NCBI GenBank assembly: GCA_964621345.1
Contig: CAZUON010000008.1
Span: 33,309 to 97,308 of the forward strand
Reading direction: 5' to 3'
Length of the DNA: 64,000 nucleotides
From: Glaciecola sp964621345
Lineage (GTDB): Bacteria; Pseudomonadota; Gammaproteobacteria; Enterobacterales; Alteromonadaceae
Part shown: positions 55,234-63,515 of the stretch, one piece after another
How the letters are laid out: each line of letters begins with the position of its first letter
How positions within the stretch are numbered: position 1 is the stretch's first letter
Made by a program: the position numbers and the translations under genes
The notes under the pieces: model-generated
What the model was told of the DNA's origin: nothing
What the model saw: the letters and a program-made list of their open reading frames with translations, nothing else
Database searches by the model: none

Positions 55234-55968
55234 ATGCAAAGTAAAAAAATTTATTCCAAAACCAACCACGAATGGTTTGTTTTTGGCCGAGATCCTGACA
55301 AACCTAACAGCGTGATAGATACCAATCAGTATATGATAAAAACGGCTAAAACCGCATTTTTAATGGACCCCGGTGGTATTGAGTTATTCGCGCCGATGTT
55401 AGCCAGTGTCGTTAGGGAAGTGCCAATTGAGCACATTACAAAAGTATTTGCGTCGCACCAAGACCCCGATATTATTTCGTCACTAGGTTTATGGGATAAA
55501 GCACTCACTAATGCAACGCTTTATTCCCCGCAGATATGGGAAGGTTTTTTACGCCATTTTGGTATGGATACCATGAAGTTTAACGGTATTGCTGATGCAG
55601 GCGGCAAGCTTGCGATTGAGCAAGTTGAGATTGAGTTCATTCCCGCACATTACTTACACTCTTCAGGTAATTTTAACGTGTATGACCCCGAGGCAAAAAT
55701 ACTCATGAGTGGTGATATTGGGGCCGCAATAGAACCACACGATGCCCCTATGGAGGTTGAAGATTTTGACAGTCACACTCGCCATATGGAAGGATTTCAC
55801 AAACGCTGGATGCCTTCAAATAGAGCAAAAAATGATTGGGTTGAGCGTGTAAGTCAGCTTGATATTGACATGATGTGCCCGCAACACGGCCGTATTTTTA
55901 CTGGTGACAACGTTAAACGCTTTTTAGACTGGTTTGAGAAACTAGAGGTGGGTAATGCGGTGAGCTAG
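55234..55968 (+). CDS. ODP-type MBL-fold di-iron protein (putative O2/Fe sensor)
   Basis: 244-residue metallo-beta-lactamase-fold protein of the oxygen-binding di-iron (ODP/FprA-like) class, without a flavodoxin domain. Likely metal ligands are His75, Asp77 and Asp79 in ASHQDPD (the canonical flavodiiron H-x-E-x-D-H with the final His absent), His139 or His142 in PAHYLH, Asp161 in SGDIGAA and His218 in CPQHGR. The HTRHMEGFHKRWMPSNRA stretch is characteristic. In Treponema denticola an ODP protein works with chemotaxis components as an oxygen/iron sensor. Here the neighbour is an MCP-tip-like gene, which supports a similar pairing (inference). The start is ATG with a weak AAAAGG site. Confidence 0.82.
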   Translation: MQSKKIYSKTNHEWFVFGRDPDKPNSVIDTNQYMIKTAKTAFLMDPGGIELFAPMLASVVREVPIEHITKVFASHQDPDIISSLGLWDKALTNATLYSPQIWEGFLRHFGMDTMKFNGIADAGGKLAIEQVEIEFIPAHYLHSSGNFNVYDPEAKILMSGDIGAAIEPHDAPMEVEDFDSHTRHMEGFHKRWMPSNRAKNDWVERVSQLDIDMMCPQHGRIFTGDNVKRFLDWFEKLEVGNAVS

Positions 55969-56081
55969 TTGATTTGCCTTTTAATGCACAATGTACATAC
56001 AAGATGAACAATAGCCATTAAGATAGCGTGTAAATATACACTGTAGTGTTCTCTAGTGTTGTTAAATTAAGGGTCAGCATA

Positions 56082-56951
56082 ATGCATTTAAAAAGTTTAC
56101 TTAGCGGAATCTGTACGAGTAGATCATTCAAAACAATAGTGTTTGCGGGCCTTTGCTGTGCACTGTTTTTAGCACCAATTATCGTGCATAGCAGTCCCAA
56201 AGTGATTCCATCACAAACAATTGATATCTCGCAAGCTCAAGCTAGCAATGAGCAGCTACAACTTGATAATTTAGCGCTGAATATCAGTGCTCGTATTTCG
56301 AATATGTTACTTATTGCAAAAAGTATTGCCAACGACACACACATTCATGCCTGGGTCAAACAAGGAATGCCGAAACAGGTAAACGCAGGCATGTCAGAAG
56401 CTAGCGTATTAGAAACTACCTTACTTAATAAACTTGGCTTTTATGTGGATGAATTTGATTTAACCAGTGCGTCTTTTGCTGATAAAAATAGCAATAAATA
56501 TTGGAATCATGAGGGGTTTTTACGTGTGTTGGATCCAAATATAGACACTTGGTATTTTGCTTATTTAGCATCGCAACAGGCTAGGTTAGTGAGTATTTAT
56601 CACGACCAAAACAAACATCGTGTTGACCTCTATGTTAATTTTCAGCAAATCGATGGCAATGGGCTTTCTGGTGTTGCGAGTTCTTTTAATTCCTTTTTAG
56701 AACAATTAAATACACACCCTTTAGCGGGCAAAGGCGATTTATTAATTGCAGACGCCAATGGTAAGGTACAAGTTCATCAAAACATATTAATGGGAGAAAA
56801 GTCGCTAACACTCGATGCGCTGTATAGTGATAAACAAAGTGCAGCTATATTAAGTAAGCTTCAAAACGCCGAAATACAAAGCGATGCCTTACTAAGCGCG
56901 CGAATTGACAATACCGACTGGTATTTGGTATTTGTTAGTTCAGATATATAG
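56082..56951 (+). CDS. Stand-alone dCache-like periplasmic sensor protein
   Basis: 289-residue protein with one N-terminal TM or signal segment (TIVFAGLCCALFLAPIIV, about 24-41) and an extracytoplasmic domain resembling dCache sensors of chemoreceptors and diguanylate cyclases. It has a long first helix (NISARISNMLLIAKSIAND), then DPNIDTWYFAYLASQQ and HRVDLYVNFQQID, the usual Cache W-Y-F and strand pattern. It ends after the Cache fold: there is no second TM, HAMP, MCP or enzymatic domain. The ATG at 56082 with AGGG upstream is chosen over an ATG at 56046. It lies 113 bp after the ODP gene in the same direction and may feed a partner protein. Confidence 0.7.
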   Translation: MHLKSLLSGICTSRSFKTIVFAGLCCALFLAPIIVHSSPKVIPSQTIDISQAQASNEQLQLDNLALNISARISNMLLIAKSIANDTHIHAWVKQGMPKQVNAGMSEASVLETTLLNKLGFYVDEFDLTSASFADKNSNKYWNHEGFLRVLDPNIDTWYFAYLASQQARLVSIYHDQNKHRVDLYVNFQQIDGNGLSGVASSFNSFLEQLNTHPLAGKGDLLIADANGKVQVHQNILMGEKSLTLDALYSDKQSAAILSKLQNAEIQSDALLSARIDNTDWYLVFVSSDI

Positions 56952-57200
56952 AACGTGACTGACTATATGATATGAAAGTCGGATAGACATGCAAAATAAA
57001 TAGTCAGAGTGTGTTTCCTATAAGCGCAGGCTCCGAAAAGGGAAAAATAGCTCGCTGGGGGGCAGGTAGTTGGCGTAAAGAATATGGAGAGGATAGCTGC
57101 CATTAGAAATTGTGGTTCTTTCGACAGGTGTCAGCGCTTAAGGGGACTAATCATCAATGAAGCTTATACACCCTATCGTCATAGTAGTTTATCCAACCTA
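56952..57200. other. Non-coding stretch after the sensory locus
   Basis: About 250 bp with no recognisable gene or terminator. It marks the shift from core-like genes to repeat-rich accessory DNA. Confidence 0.5.
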
Positions 57201-57302
57201 CCGTCATCGTGGCGAAGGCCACGACCTCCTTGGAACTAAACTGAGTTTTGAATAGACAACACAATGTACTGCAAGGGGTCGTGGCCTTCGCCACGATGAC
57301 GG
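57201..57302. repeat. Pair of inverted REP-like units (BIME-like)
   Basis: A 26-base arm at 57201-57226 is perfectly complementary to 57277-57302. Each arm holds its own hairpin, CGTGGC-GAAG-GCCACG. Two palindromic units in opposite orientation around a 50-bp spacer is the layout of REP/BIME elements. The function is unknown; mRNA ends or nucleoid binding are known roles of such elements elsewhere. Confidence 0.7.
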
Positions 57303-57370
57303 CACTGCGTAGTTAAAGATGCGTAGTAACACAACGGCACTGCGTAGTTAAAGATGCGTAATAACACAAA
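57301..57370. repeat. 35-bp tandem direct repeat, two copies
   Basis: 57301-57335 and 57336-57370 are the same 35-base unit (starting GGCACTGCGTAGTTAAAG) with two differences. It directly follows the REP-like pair and precedes the IS256 left end. Confidence 0.85.
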
Positions 57371-57486
57371 TGATGTTTAAGTGTGTTGTATGTTTAGGTC
57401 TGCAATACGTCATTTTAAGGAGACTGTAACTAATTTTGTGTAACTGCCTATCATAAATTACTCTATTGAGAGTTAAGGATAGGCAA

Positions 57487-58187
57487 ATGCAAATGAATAA
57501 GAAAGAGCTAGAAGCTTTCGCCAAGGAAGCTGCAAAAGGTATCAAAACTCCTGAAGACCTGAATGAATTCAGCCAAATGCTGAAGAAGATTACTGTCGAG
57601 GCAGCCTTAAATGCCGAGATGGAAGAGCATTTAGGGTATGAAAAGCATGCCAAGTCAGTTGTTAAAAACAGTCGGAATGGCAAAACCAGCAAGCGTATCA
57701 AGACCGAAGATGGCGAGTTTGAGCTTGATACCCCGCGCGATAGAGATGGCTCTTTCGAGCCGAAACTCGTTAAGAAGCATCAATCCCGATTTACGTCGAT
57801 GGACGATAAAATACTGTGGCTTTATGCGCAAGGCATGAGCACGCGAGACATCGTCAAAGCCTTTGATGAATGGTACGGAGCAGAGATATCACCGACGCTG
57901 ATTTCACGCGTTACTAATGCCGTTATCGACCAAGTGATTGAGTGGCAGTCGCGCCCTTTAGACCCAATTTATCCTATCGTTTACCTTGACTGTATTGTCG
58001 TGAAAATTCGCCAAGACAAACGGGTCATTAACAAGTCTATCTTCTTAGCACTGGGCATTAACACTGAGGGCCACAAAGAGCTGATGGGTATGTGGGTAGC
58101 TGAGAACGAAGGGGCCAAGTTCTGGTTGAATGTGCTTACCGAGCTGCAACATCGAGGCGTGGAGGACATCTTGATTGCCTGCGTGGA
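57487..58187 (+). pseudogene. IS256-family transposase, 5' part, cut by an insertion
   Basis: About 234 codons of an IS256-type DDE mutator transposase, starting MQMNKKELEAF after AGGATAGG. The first catalytic Asp region is YLDCIVVKIRQD, preceded by helix-turn-helix-like MSTRDIVKAFDEWYG. The reading frame is cut in the conserved C-V-D-G block at 58187 and runs a few codons into foreign DNA to TAA at 58200. The missing continuation, D-G-L-K-G-F-P, appears at 63946-64000 in the same frame. A likely IS terminal sequence with GTAACTAATTTTGTGTAACT lies just upstream at about 57420-57447. Confidence 0.9.
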
Positions 58188-58255
58188 TGTGCGGCTATAA
58201 TAAAGTTTGATAAAAAAGAATAGAGTTTGATATTTTATAATATAGTTTGATAATT
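58188..58255. repeat. Left end of the element with three transposase-site-like repeats
   Basis: AGTTTGATA occurs at 58204-58212, 58224-58232 and 58244-58252, spaced exactly 20 bp, right after the terminal TGTGCG. Closely packed sites of about 20 bp resemble TnsB sites in the dense end of Tn7-like elements. Confidence 0.8.
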
Positions 58256-58447
58256 TTTACGTGGGCTTAAAGTGCAGAGCTTCTCGGCTATTCTGCATGA
58301 AACGAGATTTCAGCTGTTTTCGTGCACAAGGACTAAACCGCTACCGCGGTAGAACACTCGTTCTAACATCGTAAACTTCTGAGTATCACTTTCTCGCACT
58401 AAGCTAAGTAAGGGCATTTTGCCCCTAACTTACTTAGGAGAAACATC

Positions 58448-59326
58448 ATGACTCAGCTTAATGAAGCTATTAGTCCACTTCGCCAACGTATGATCAGCGA
58501 TATGAACATGCGCAATCTTAGTCATAAAACACAAACAACTTACATCCGCGCTATTGCGAGATTAGCAAAACATCTTAATCATTCACCCGCCACTGCAACC
58601 GCTGAAGAGTTAAGGCAGTTTCAACTTGCGATGTTAGAAGAAGGTGCATCCAGTGGTACAGTTAACTCCACGCTTTCTGGCTTGCAGTTTCTATATGGTA
58701 AAACGCTCAAGCGCCCTGAAGTTCTTGTTAGTCTCACGCGAGCACGCCTGCCGCGCAAGTTGCCTCAGGTCTTAAGTACAGAAGAAGTAAAGCGACTCAT
58801 AGACGCTGCTAGTCATCTCAAATACCGCACGGCATTATCAGTTGCCTACGGCTCTGGATTGCGAATTGCCGAAGTAGCCGCGCTAAAGATAAGCGATATA
58901 GATAGCAAACAGATGGTATTGAAAGTCGAGCAAGGTAAAGGAAGCAAAGACAGGTTAGCGATGCTGTCTCCCGTTTTATTAAAAGACCTACGAAAATGGT
59001 GGCACCATGCGAATGAAAAAGGATTGATGCTTAAAGGCGGTTGGTTGTTTCCCGGCCGTCACCCCATCAATCCAATATCGACTCGCCAACTAAGTCGTGC
59101 CTGCAAACATGCTGCCAGCAAAGCAAAGATAGAGAAGCGTGTATCAATGCATACACTGCGTCATAGCTTTGCAACCCACTTGCTCGATGAAAAAGTAGAT
59201 GTCCGTATTATCCAAACACTATTGGGACACAGCAAATTAGAAACAACCGCGTTGTATACACAAGTCGCCACTAAGTTATTAGTCAGCGTCACAAGCCCAT
59301 TGGACCGATTAGGGAGCGAAACATGA
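58448..59326 (+). CDS. Tyrosine recombinase associated with an IS91-family transposase
   Basis: 292-residue integrase-type recombinase with an N-terminal SAM-like core-binding domain (RMISDMNMRNLSHKTQTTYI) and a C-terminal catalytic domain. The catalytic residues are Arg in GSGLRIAEV, Lys in GKGSKDR, His and Arg in HTLRHSFATH, His in LLGHSKLE and the nucleophile Tyr in TTALYTQV, so it is complete. Its stop is 7 bp from the transposase start. A tyrosine recombinase gene directly before the transposase is known for a subset of IS91-family elements. The ribosome-binding site TAGGAG is good. Confidence 0.9.
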   Translation: MTQLNEAISPLRQRMISDMNMRNLSHKTQTTYIRAIARLAKHLNHSPATATAEELRQFQLAMLEEGASSGTVNSTLSGLQFLYGKTLKRPEVLVSLTRARLPRKLPQVLSTEEVKRLIDAASHLKYRTALSVAYGSGLRIAEVAALKISDIDSKQMVLKVEQGKGSKDRLAMLSPVLLKDLRKWWHHANEKGLMLKGGWLFPGRHPINPISTRQLSRACKHAASKAKIEKRVSMHTLRHSFATHLLDEKVDVRIIQTLLGHSKLETTALYTQVATKLLVSVTSPLDRLGSET

Positions 59327-59333
59327 GTTGCCA

Positions 59334-60503
59334 ATGGCGGGTCGTTCAGCACTGGAAGTGGCCGATATCTTTCGTGATCATGCAGCTCGATACAAGCAAT
59401 CTGAAAAAGGGCATTTAAGCCTTGAACAGTTAAAAGTGATATCGGCTATTACACGCTGTCGTAGCGCCCAACTGGGCGGGCATCAATTGCACTGTTCGCA
59501 TTGTGAAACGGATACGATTGCTTATAACTCTTGTCGTAATCGTCATTGTCCCAAGTGCCAGTCATCAGCTGCGAAACGTTGGCTAAAAGCAAAGCAATCG
59601 CAACTGTTATCGACTGACTACTACCATGTTGTGTTCACGTTACCAGCAGAGGTGGCACAACTGGCTTTTTATAATAAAGCGGATGTTTATGGCTTGTTGT
59701 TTAGCGCAGCATCGCAAACACTTATGACTATCGCACGCGATAAAAAGCTTCTTGGTGCAGACATTGGTGCCACTATGGTATTGCACACATGGGGCTCATC
59801 GATGACGCACCATCCGCATGTGCATTGCATTGTACCGGATGGTGGCATAAGTCATGATAAACGTCATTGGCAATCTTGTAAAAAAGGCTTCTTTTTACCC
59901 GTTAAAGTGCTGTCTCGGTTGTTCCGACGATTGTTTATTGAAGGGCTGCGACGGCTTAATAATGAAGGACGTTTACAGTTCTTTGGAAAAATAGCGGAGT
60001 TGGTAACACCTGGGCTATTTGATAAATGGTGTTATGAGCAACAAACGAAAGAATGGGTGGTGTATGCTAAAAAGCCCTTTGCAGGGCCAGAAGCAGTGCT
60101 GGCCTATCTCTCACGTTATACTCATCGCGTCGCCATTGCTAATAGTCGACTAACAAAGATGGATGAACACCACGTCAGTTTTACCTACAAAGATTATCGT
60201 CTAAAAGGCCGTACTAAACGCAAAACGATGCAGCTAGACACCTTAGAGTTCATGCGCCGATTTATGCTGCACGTATTACCAAGTCGGTTTCATCGTATTA
60301 GGCATTTTGGTTTATTAGCGAGTCGCACCAAACTAGCACTTGCTCGACGTTTATTAGCCATGCCCGTGGTCGAAGACAACCTCTCCTCACCAAGCGACAA
60401 TGATCCGCCATTCCAGTGTTATGCGTGTCAAAATACAATGACTATCTCAGCAATTACAGAGCCTTTATACCTTAGCCGCGCTCCACCTAATAAGGAATGC
60501 TGA
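59334..60503 (+). CDS. IS91-family HUH transposase
   Basis: 389-residue rolling-circle transposase. An N-terminal zinc-binding domain (CSHCETDTIAYNSCRNRHCPKCQ) is followed by the HUH motif in MTHHPHVHCIVPDGG and the Tyr motif region AYLSRYTHRVAIANSR, with two Tyr four residues apart. The later SFTYKDYRLKGRTK is typical. The start is taken as ATG 59334; TTG 59328 is possible. The ORF looks intact. With the upstream recombinase it forms an IS91-type element inside the larger transposon; its own outer ends were not fixed. Confidence 0.88.
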   Translation: MAGRSALEVADIFRDHAARYKQSEKGHLSLEQLKVISAITRCRSAQLGGHQLHCSHCETDTIAYNSCRNRHCPKCQSSAAKRWLKAKQSQLLSTDYYHVVFTLPAEVAQLAFYNKADVYGLLFSAASQTLMTIARDKKLLGADIGATMVLHTWGSSMTHHPHVHCIVPDGGISHDKRHWQSCKKGFFLPVKVLSRLFRRLFIEGLRRLNNEGRLQFFGKIAELVTPGLFDKWCYEQQTKEWVVYAKKPFAGPEAVLAYLSRYTHRVAIANSRLTKMDEHHVSFTYKDYRLKGRTKRKTMQLDTLEFMRRFMLHVLPSRFHRIRHFGLLASRTKLALARRLLAMPVVEDNLSSPSDNDPPFQCYACQNTMTISAITEPLYLSRAPPNKEC

Positions 60504-60531
60504 TAATAAATAGTGTAAAAGAACGCTTGTG

Positions 60532-60559
60532 GATATCATTGCAAAAATGCAGTGATATC
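60532..60559. repeat. Hairpin after the IS91 transposase, candidate oriIS
   Basis: GATATCATTGCA (60532-60543), four A, then TGCAGTGATATC (60548-60559), pairing with one mismatch. It lies 30 bp after the transposase stop, where IS91-family elements keep their rolling-circle origin with a hairpin. A CTTG tetramer precedes it. Confidence 0.5.
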
Positions 60560-60960
60560 ATCACTCGCCTTGGATATGAAAACGGCCGGAATTACGGCGG
60601 ATTGGGCTTCAACAACTGAGGAAAAGTAGACTGAAATGGGACTGAATACTCAATCACTACAGAGTAAAAAATTTATATTATCTAAAAAGCTGAACAACGC
60701 ACACCAAGGTAACATCAAAATCCCCATAGCAATAAATCCACCGAGGTAACATCTCGCGGTTTCGTCCTTGCGAGGTTATCCGCCAGCTATCATTAAAACG
60801 CAGAGTTAATAACTAAGATTAGTGTGTTTGATAGCTAGCTGATAACCTAAACCAAACCCGACATTAGCAGTTTGCCTCTATCACAACCAAAAACTACCTA
60901 TAGACTAGTCGAAAACGTCACCCATGTTTGCCATAATATTGTCCAAACAACGTTTTAAGG
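60560..60960. other. Non-coding cargo region with a 76-bp inverted repeat
   Basis: No gene was recognised. It holds the two-block inverted repeat at 60773-60848, listed separately. The rest has scattered stops in all frames. Confidence 0.5.
60773..60848. repeat. Two-block inverted repeat (8+8 bp per arm)
   Basis: AGGTTATC-cgcc-AGCTATCA at 60773-60792 and TGATAGCT-agct-GATAACCT at 60829-60848. Both blocks pair perfectly, and the 4-base spacer inside each arm does not. The 36-bp centre is unpaired. The design, two paired blocks with symmetric internal bubbles, recalls recombination-site hairpins, but the orientation of the GTTAT boxes is opposite to an integron attC. Confidence 0.65.
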
Positions 60961-61095
60961 ATGAAGCCGTTGCTAGCGCTGCAGTAAACAGCACAATACA
61001 AACGTCATCGACCGGAAAATACCTTGTTGTATCAACGGGTAGAGCGATATTATCCCCAATTTACTGCAAACTCAGCCGAGCAAAATAGATACGCG
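60961..61095 (+). pseudogene. Fragment of an IS91/ISCR-type transposase, N-terminal part
   Basis: From 60973 the frame reads LALQ-stop-TAQYKRHRPENTLLYQRVERYYPQF, that is, a stop codon in an otherwise clear IS91-type transposase N-terminus (listed in pieces; the core is YKRHRPENTLLYQRVE). The fragment at 63516-63686 on the other strand has the same core. It breaks off after about 40 codons into unrelated sequence. Confidence 0.75.
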
Positions 61096-61164
61096 CCCAC
61101 TACGTTAAACATGAGTTTGACAATTTTTGGGTTGCGGTCGGCTCGAGCACCTTTCTCTTAGGGC

Positions 61165-61624
61165 CGCATGCGTGCTTTTCAGCTCTGGGTTAATTTGCCT
61201 GAAAGTGAAAAAAAATGTCTGCTCCGGGTTACCAAGATATTCCAACCAAGCATATTCCAGACGTCATCGATGGTTTGAGTATTAGCAAAGGAGTATCAAG
61301 GCGTGCAAGGGCCGGTAAAAACACAAGCAATTTAACCTCAGTTTTATGATTTACACTTTGGTGTGAGATGCTAGCCAGAATGGCTTTATTTGCGTGTATG
61401 AGGGCGAGGTGTAGGTTGCTGGTGACAGCATCAAGAAAGGCCAACTAGGTGTTTTAGAGTTTGATGGCAGCATTACGGTAAGTGCTAAAACTCAAGCAAA
61501 AACGACTGTTGTTAGCGGTACGCCCTTCGGTGAGCCAGTTGCACAGTCTGGGCCTTTTATGATGAACACTAAGGAAGAAAATCAGCAAGCGCCTCAAATT
61601 CATCAACCGGGGACTCTAGCCTAG
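61165..61624 (+). pseudogene. Pirin-family pseudogene (C-terminal half, frameshifted)
   Basis: Segments of a pirin are visible in changing frames: MRAFQLWVNLPESEK, then SAPGYQDIPTKHIPDVIDG, and near the end GVLEFDGSITVSA, VVSGTPFGEPVAQSGPFMMN and TKEENQQA before TAG at 61622. Intact pirins have the same order (Q-L-W-V-N-L-P; G-x-P-L-G-E-P-V; G-P-F-V-M-N-T). Stops and frameshifts break the middle. The N-terminal metal-binding cupin part is missing or unrecognisable. It is probably cargo brought in and then lost. Confidence 0.8.
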
Positions 61625-61878
61625 CTTTTGAATGGATATTGATTCTAATTGAAAAAAGTAAGTAAATGTTCGATGCATGAAGCTTATGCGTACAAACCTG
61701 AAAAACATTGGCAAAGTTAACTAATGTCAATTCTGAGTTTGCTTTTGCGTCTGCATCAAAAGCCTTTAACGTATTTTTATCACTAACACACCGACGCTAA
61801 CTTCCATCTGATGTGTTGACACTTATTTAATTAACTGTTACACAACTACCTTCTTAATATTTACAAGGAACTAATGTG

Positions 61879-62628
61879 ATGGATAGCAAATCATATCTGA
61901 GCGTAATACTATTATCTTGTACTTTATATGTGAGTTCGTTTGCTGTTTTTGCAAAAGCAAAGGAAATGAGTGAGGGAGAGTTAGAAGTAAGGGCTGTTTC
62001 TGCATACGCTGGGATATCTCATGAGCAATATTTGAAGTTAAATCGGTTCAGAGTTGCCGACTCCTATGCACTGAAAGACATGGGGATTATTGACCTTAAT
62101 GAACAACCCGCGATTTTAAAAGTGCGTGAACTTGTAAAGAATGATATAGATATTCCGCGTGCGCTCGAAGAAGAGACTTGGCAGTTAATGCATCAAGCAA
62201 ATGCACAGCTAGCGTCTTATTCCGGCATTTCTAGAGAAAAGTTAACAGAAGTTATGATAAATTTAGCGCAAGCTGAACGCGTTATGGTTCTTAAAGATCG
62301 CTTACGTTTAAAAAGCACTGATGGCGAAAATTTATCTCCAGTTTTTACACAAAATGACGCCGTTGAAGTAATAGAGGTAGAGTACGTTGTTGATGAAGAC
62401 AGTCTCGAGGAAAGCACTAGTGGGGGAGACCTATCACTCGTATCAAGAGTTCAAAGCGAGTTCAATGGTGGTGGAATCGTCTTTGTCACTCAAGTCAGAG
62501 TTATATACAAATCAAGTCAGTCCGGCTCATACCTCGGCTCTCAATCATGGGTTGCAAGATCAGGATGGGCAGAACCTACGGGTAACTTGTATTTTAACGG
62601 TGAAGATGCTTCGTTGAATCCTTTCTAG
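61879..62628 (+). CDS. Exported protein of unknown function in transposon cargo
   Basis: 249-residue protein with a signal peptide (LSVILLSCTLYVSSFAVFAKA). The mature part has two related short segments, SAYAGISHEQYLKL and ASYSGISREKLTEV, about 70 residues apart, which hint at an internal duplication. Its C-terminal third is Ser/Gly/Val-rich (EEVEYVVDED region to SGSYLGSQSW). The start is ATG 61879 with AAGGA nine bases upstream (GTG 61876 is also possible). It is the only complete, non-transposition ORF in the element. I do not recognise a family. It may be a fitness cargo gene or a bystander. Confidence 0.65.
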   Translation: MDSKSYLSVILLSCTLYVSSFAVFAKAKEMSEGELEVRAVSAYAGISHEQYLKLNRFRVADSYALKDMGIIDLNEQPAILKVRELVKNDIDIPRALEEETWQLMHQANAQLASYSGISREKLTEVMINLAQAERVMVLKDRLRLKSTDGENLSPVFTQNDAVEVIEVEYVVDEDSLEESTSGGDLSLVSRVQSEFNGGGIVFVTQVRVIYKSSQSGSYLGSQSWVARSGWAEPTGNLYFNGEDASLNPF

Positions 62629-62679
62629 CGGTTCAAATTAGTATTGTTAAATTTGTTGAGGGCTTTAACTCAACGCATG

Positions 62680-63427
62680 CTATGTTACTGAGTGAATTTC
62701 TTCCGCGCAAGTGCTCAACGCACTTGTTAGGTTGAGTGGGTTAATTCTAAATATGCTTATTATAGTGAAGGCCCTTGCGTTAAAATCTTGTAGTGCTTTG
62801 GCTGGCACCCCGCGGGCTTCGTTGCCAAATAGATAACACTCATATTGCCCAAAGTCGGGGCATTTGATTTGAGAGCCTTGCATGTCTAAATATGCGAAGC
62901 GCTCAAATCGCTTTTGTAAGTCATCCAGAACTACATCCAGCTCAATATCAATATGGAAAATTGCGCCCATGCTGGCTCGCACCACCTTTGGATTGTAAGG
63001 CTCTAAGCTTGCTGAGCTAAGCAATAAACGAAAACCACCAAACCATGCTAAGGTCATCATAATTGTGCCTAAGTTTCTTGGATCTTGCACTTAATGCAGA
63101 TAGACCGCGCGTTGTTTTGTGCCAATAACTTTATTTGCTCCAATATGGGCGGCATTGGCACACACACCACTGCGCCTTGAAGCGTTTTGGTATCACTTAT
63201 CTCCGCCATATGCTTACCGCTTAGCAAAACCGTATGAAATTAAGGTTTTAGTTGAGCCGCACAATCGGCCTTATCTTGCGTAACGTAGAGCGTTGATTTG
63301 GCAAGGTAGCTTTTATTCTTTGCCACCTTAGCTAGCTCCAGCACAAGATGCTCACCTTCAATTAAATAATGACCCAAGTGAGAACGGTATTTTTTTGATG
63401 GGGCTTTTTCAGGTCATCTAATTTCAT
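62680..63427 (-). pseudogene. TrmH/SpoU-type RNA 2'-O-methyltransferase pseudogene
   Basis: Read leftward from ATG 63427, pieces of a SpoU-class methyltransferase appear in different frames: KYRSHLGHYLIEGEHLVLELAK, GKHMAEISDTKTLQGAVV, then MQDPRNLGTIMMTLAWFGGF, YNPKVVRASMGAIFHID, LFGNEARGVP and a damaged end where the usual I-P-x-x-x-x-x-E-S-L-N motif reads ISIFRINPLNLTSA. There is at least one in-frame stop and two frameshifts. The SAM-knot residues (Asn-Glu-x-x-Gly) remain visible. It is decayed chromosomal-type cargo. Confidence 0.85.
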
Positions 63428-63515
63428 CTTACTCTTCTTTTTTCGATATGGCTGTTTGGCATGCACGAAATCAATTTAATCTTGACTGAAATTTGCTGAC
63501 ATTTTCTATGCAAGA

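Noticed and set aside
57301..57370. Possible CRISPR array
   Set aside because: Only two directly adjoining 35-bp copies with no spacer between them and no cas gene; a simple tandem repeat.
60773..60848. Integron attC site
   Set aside because: The boxes are GTTAT...ATAAC, the reverse of the attC order (AAC outer left, GTT outer right), there is no integron integrase of IntI type, and only one such structure is present.
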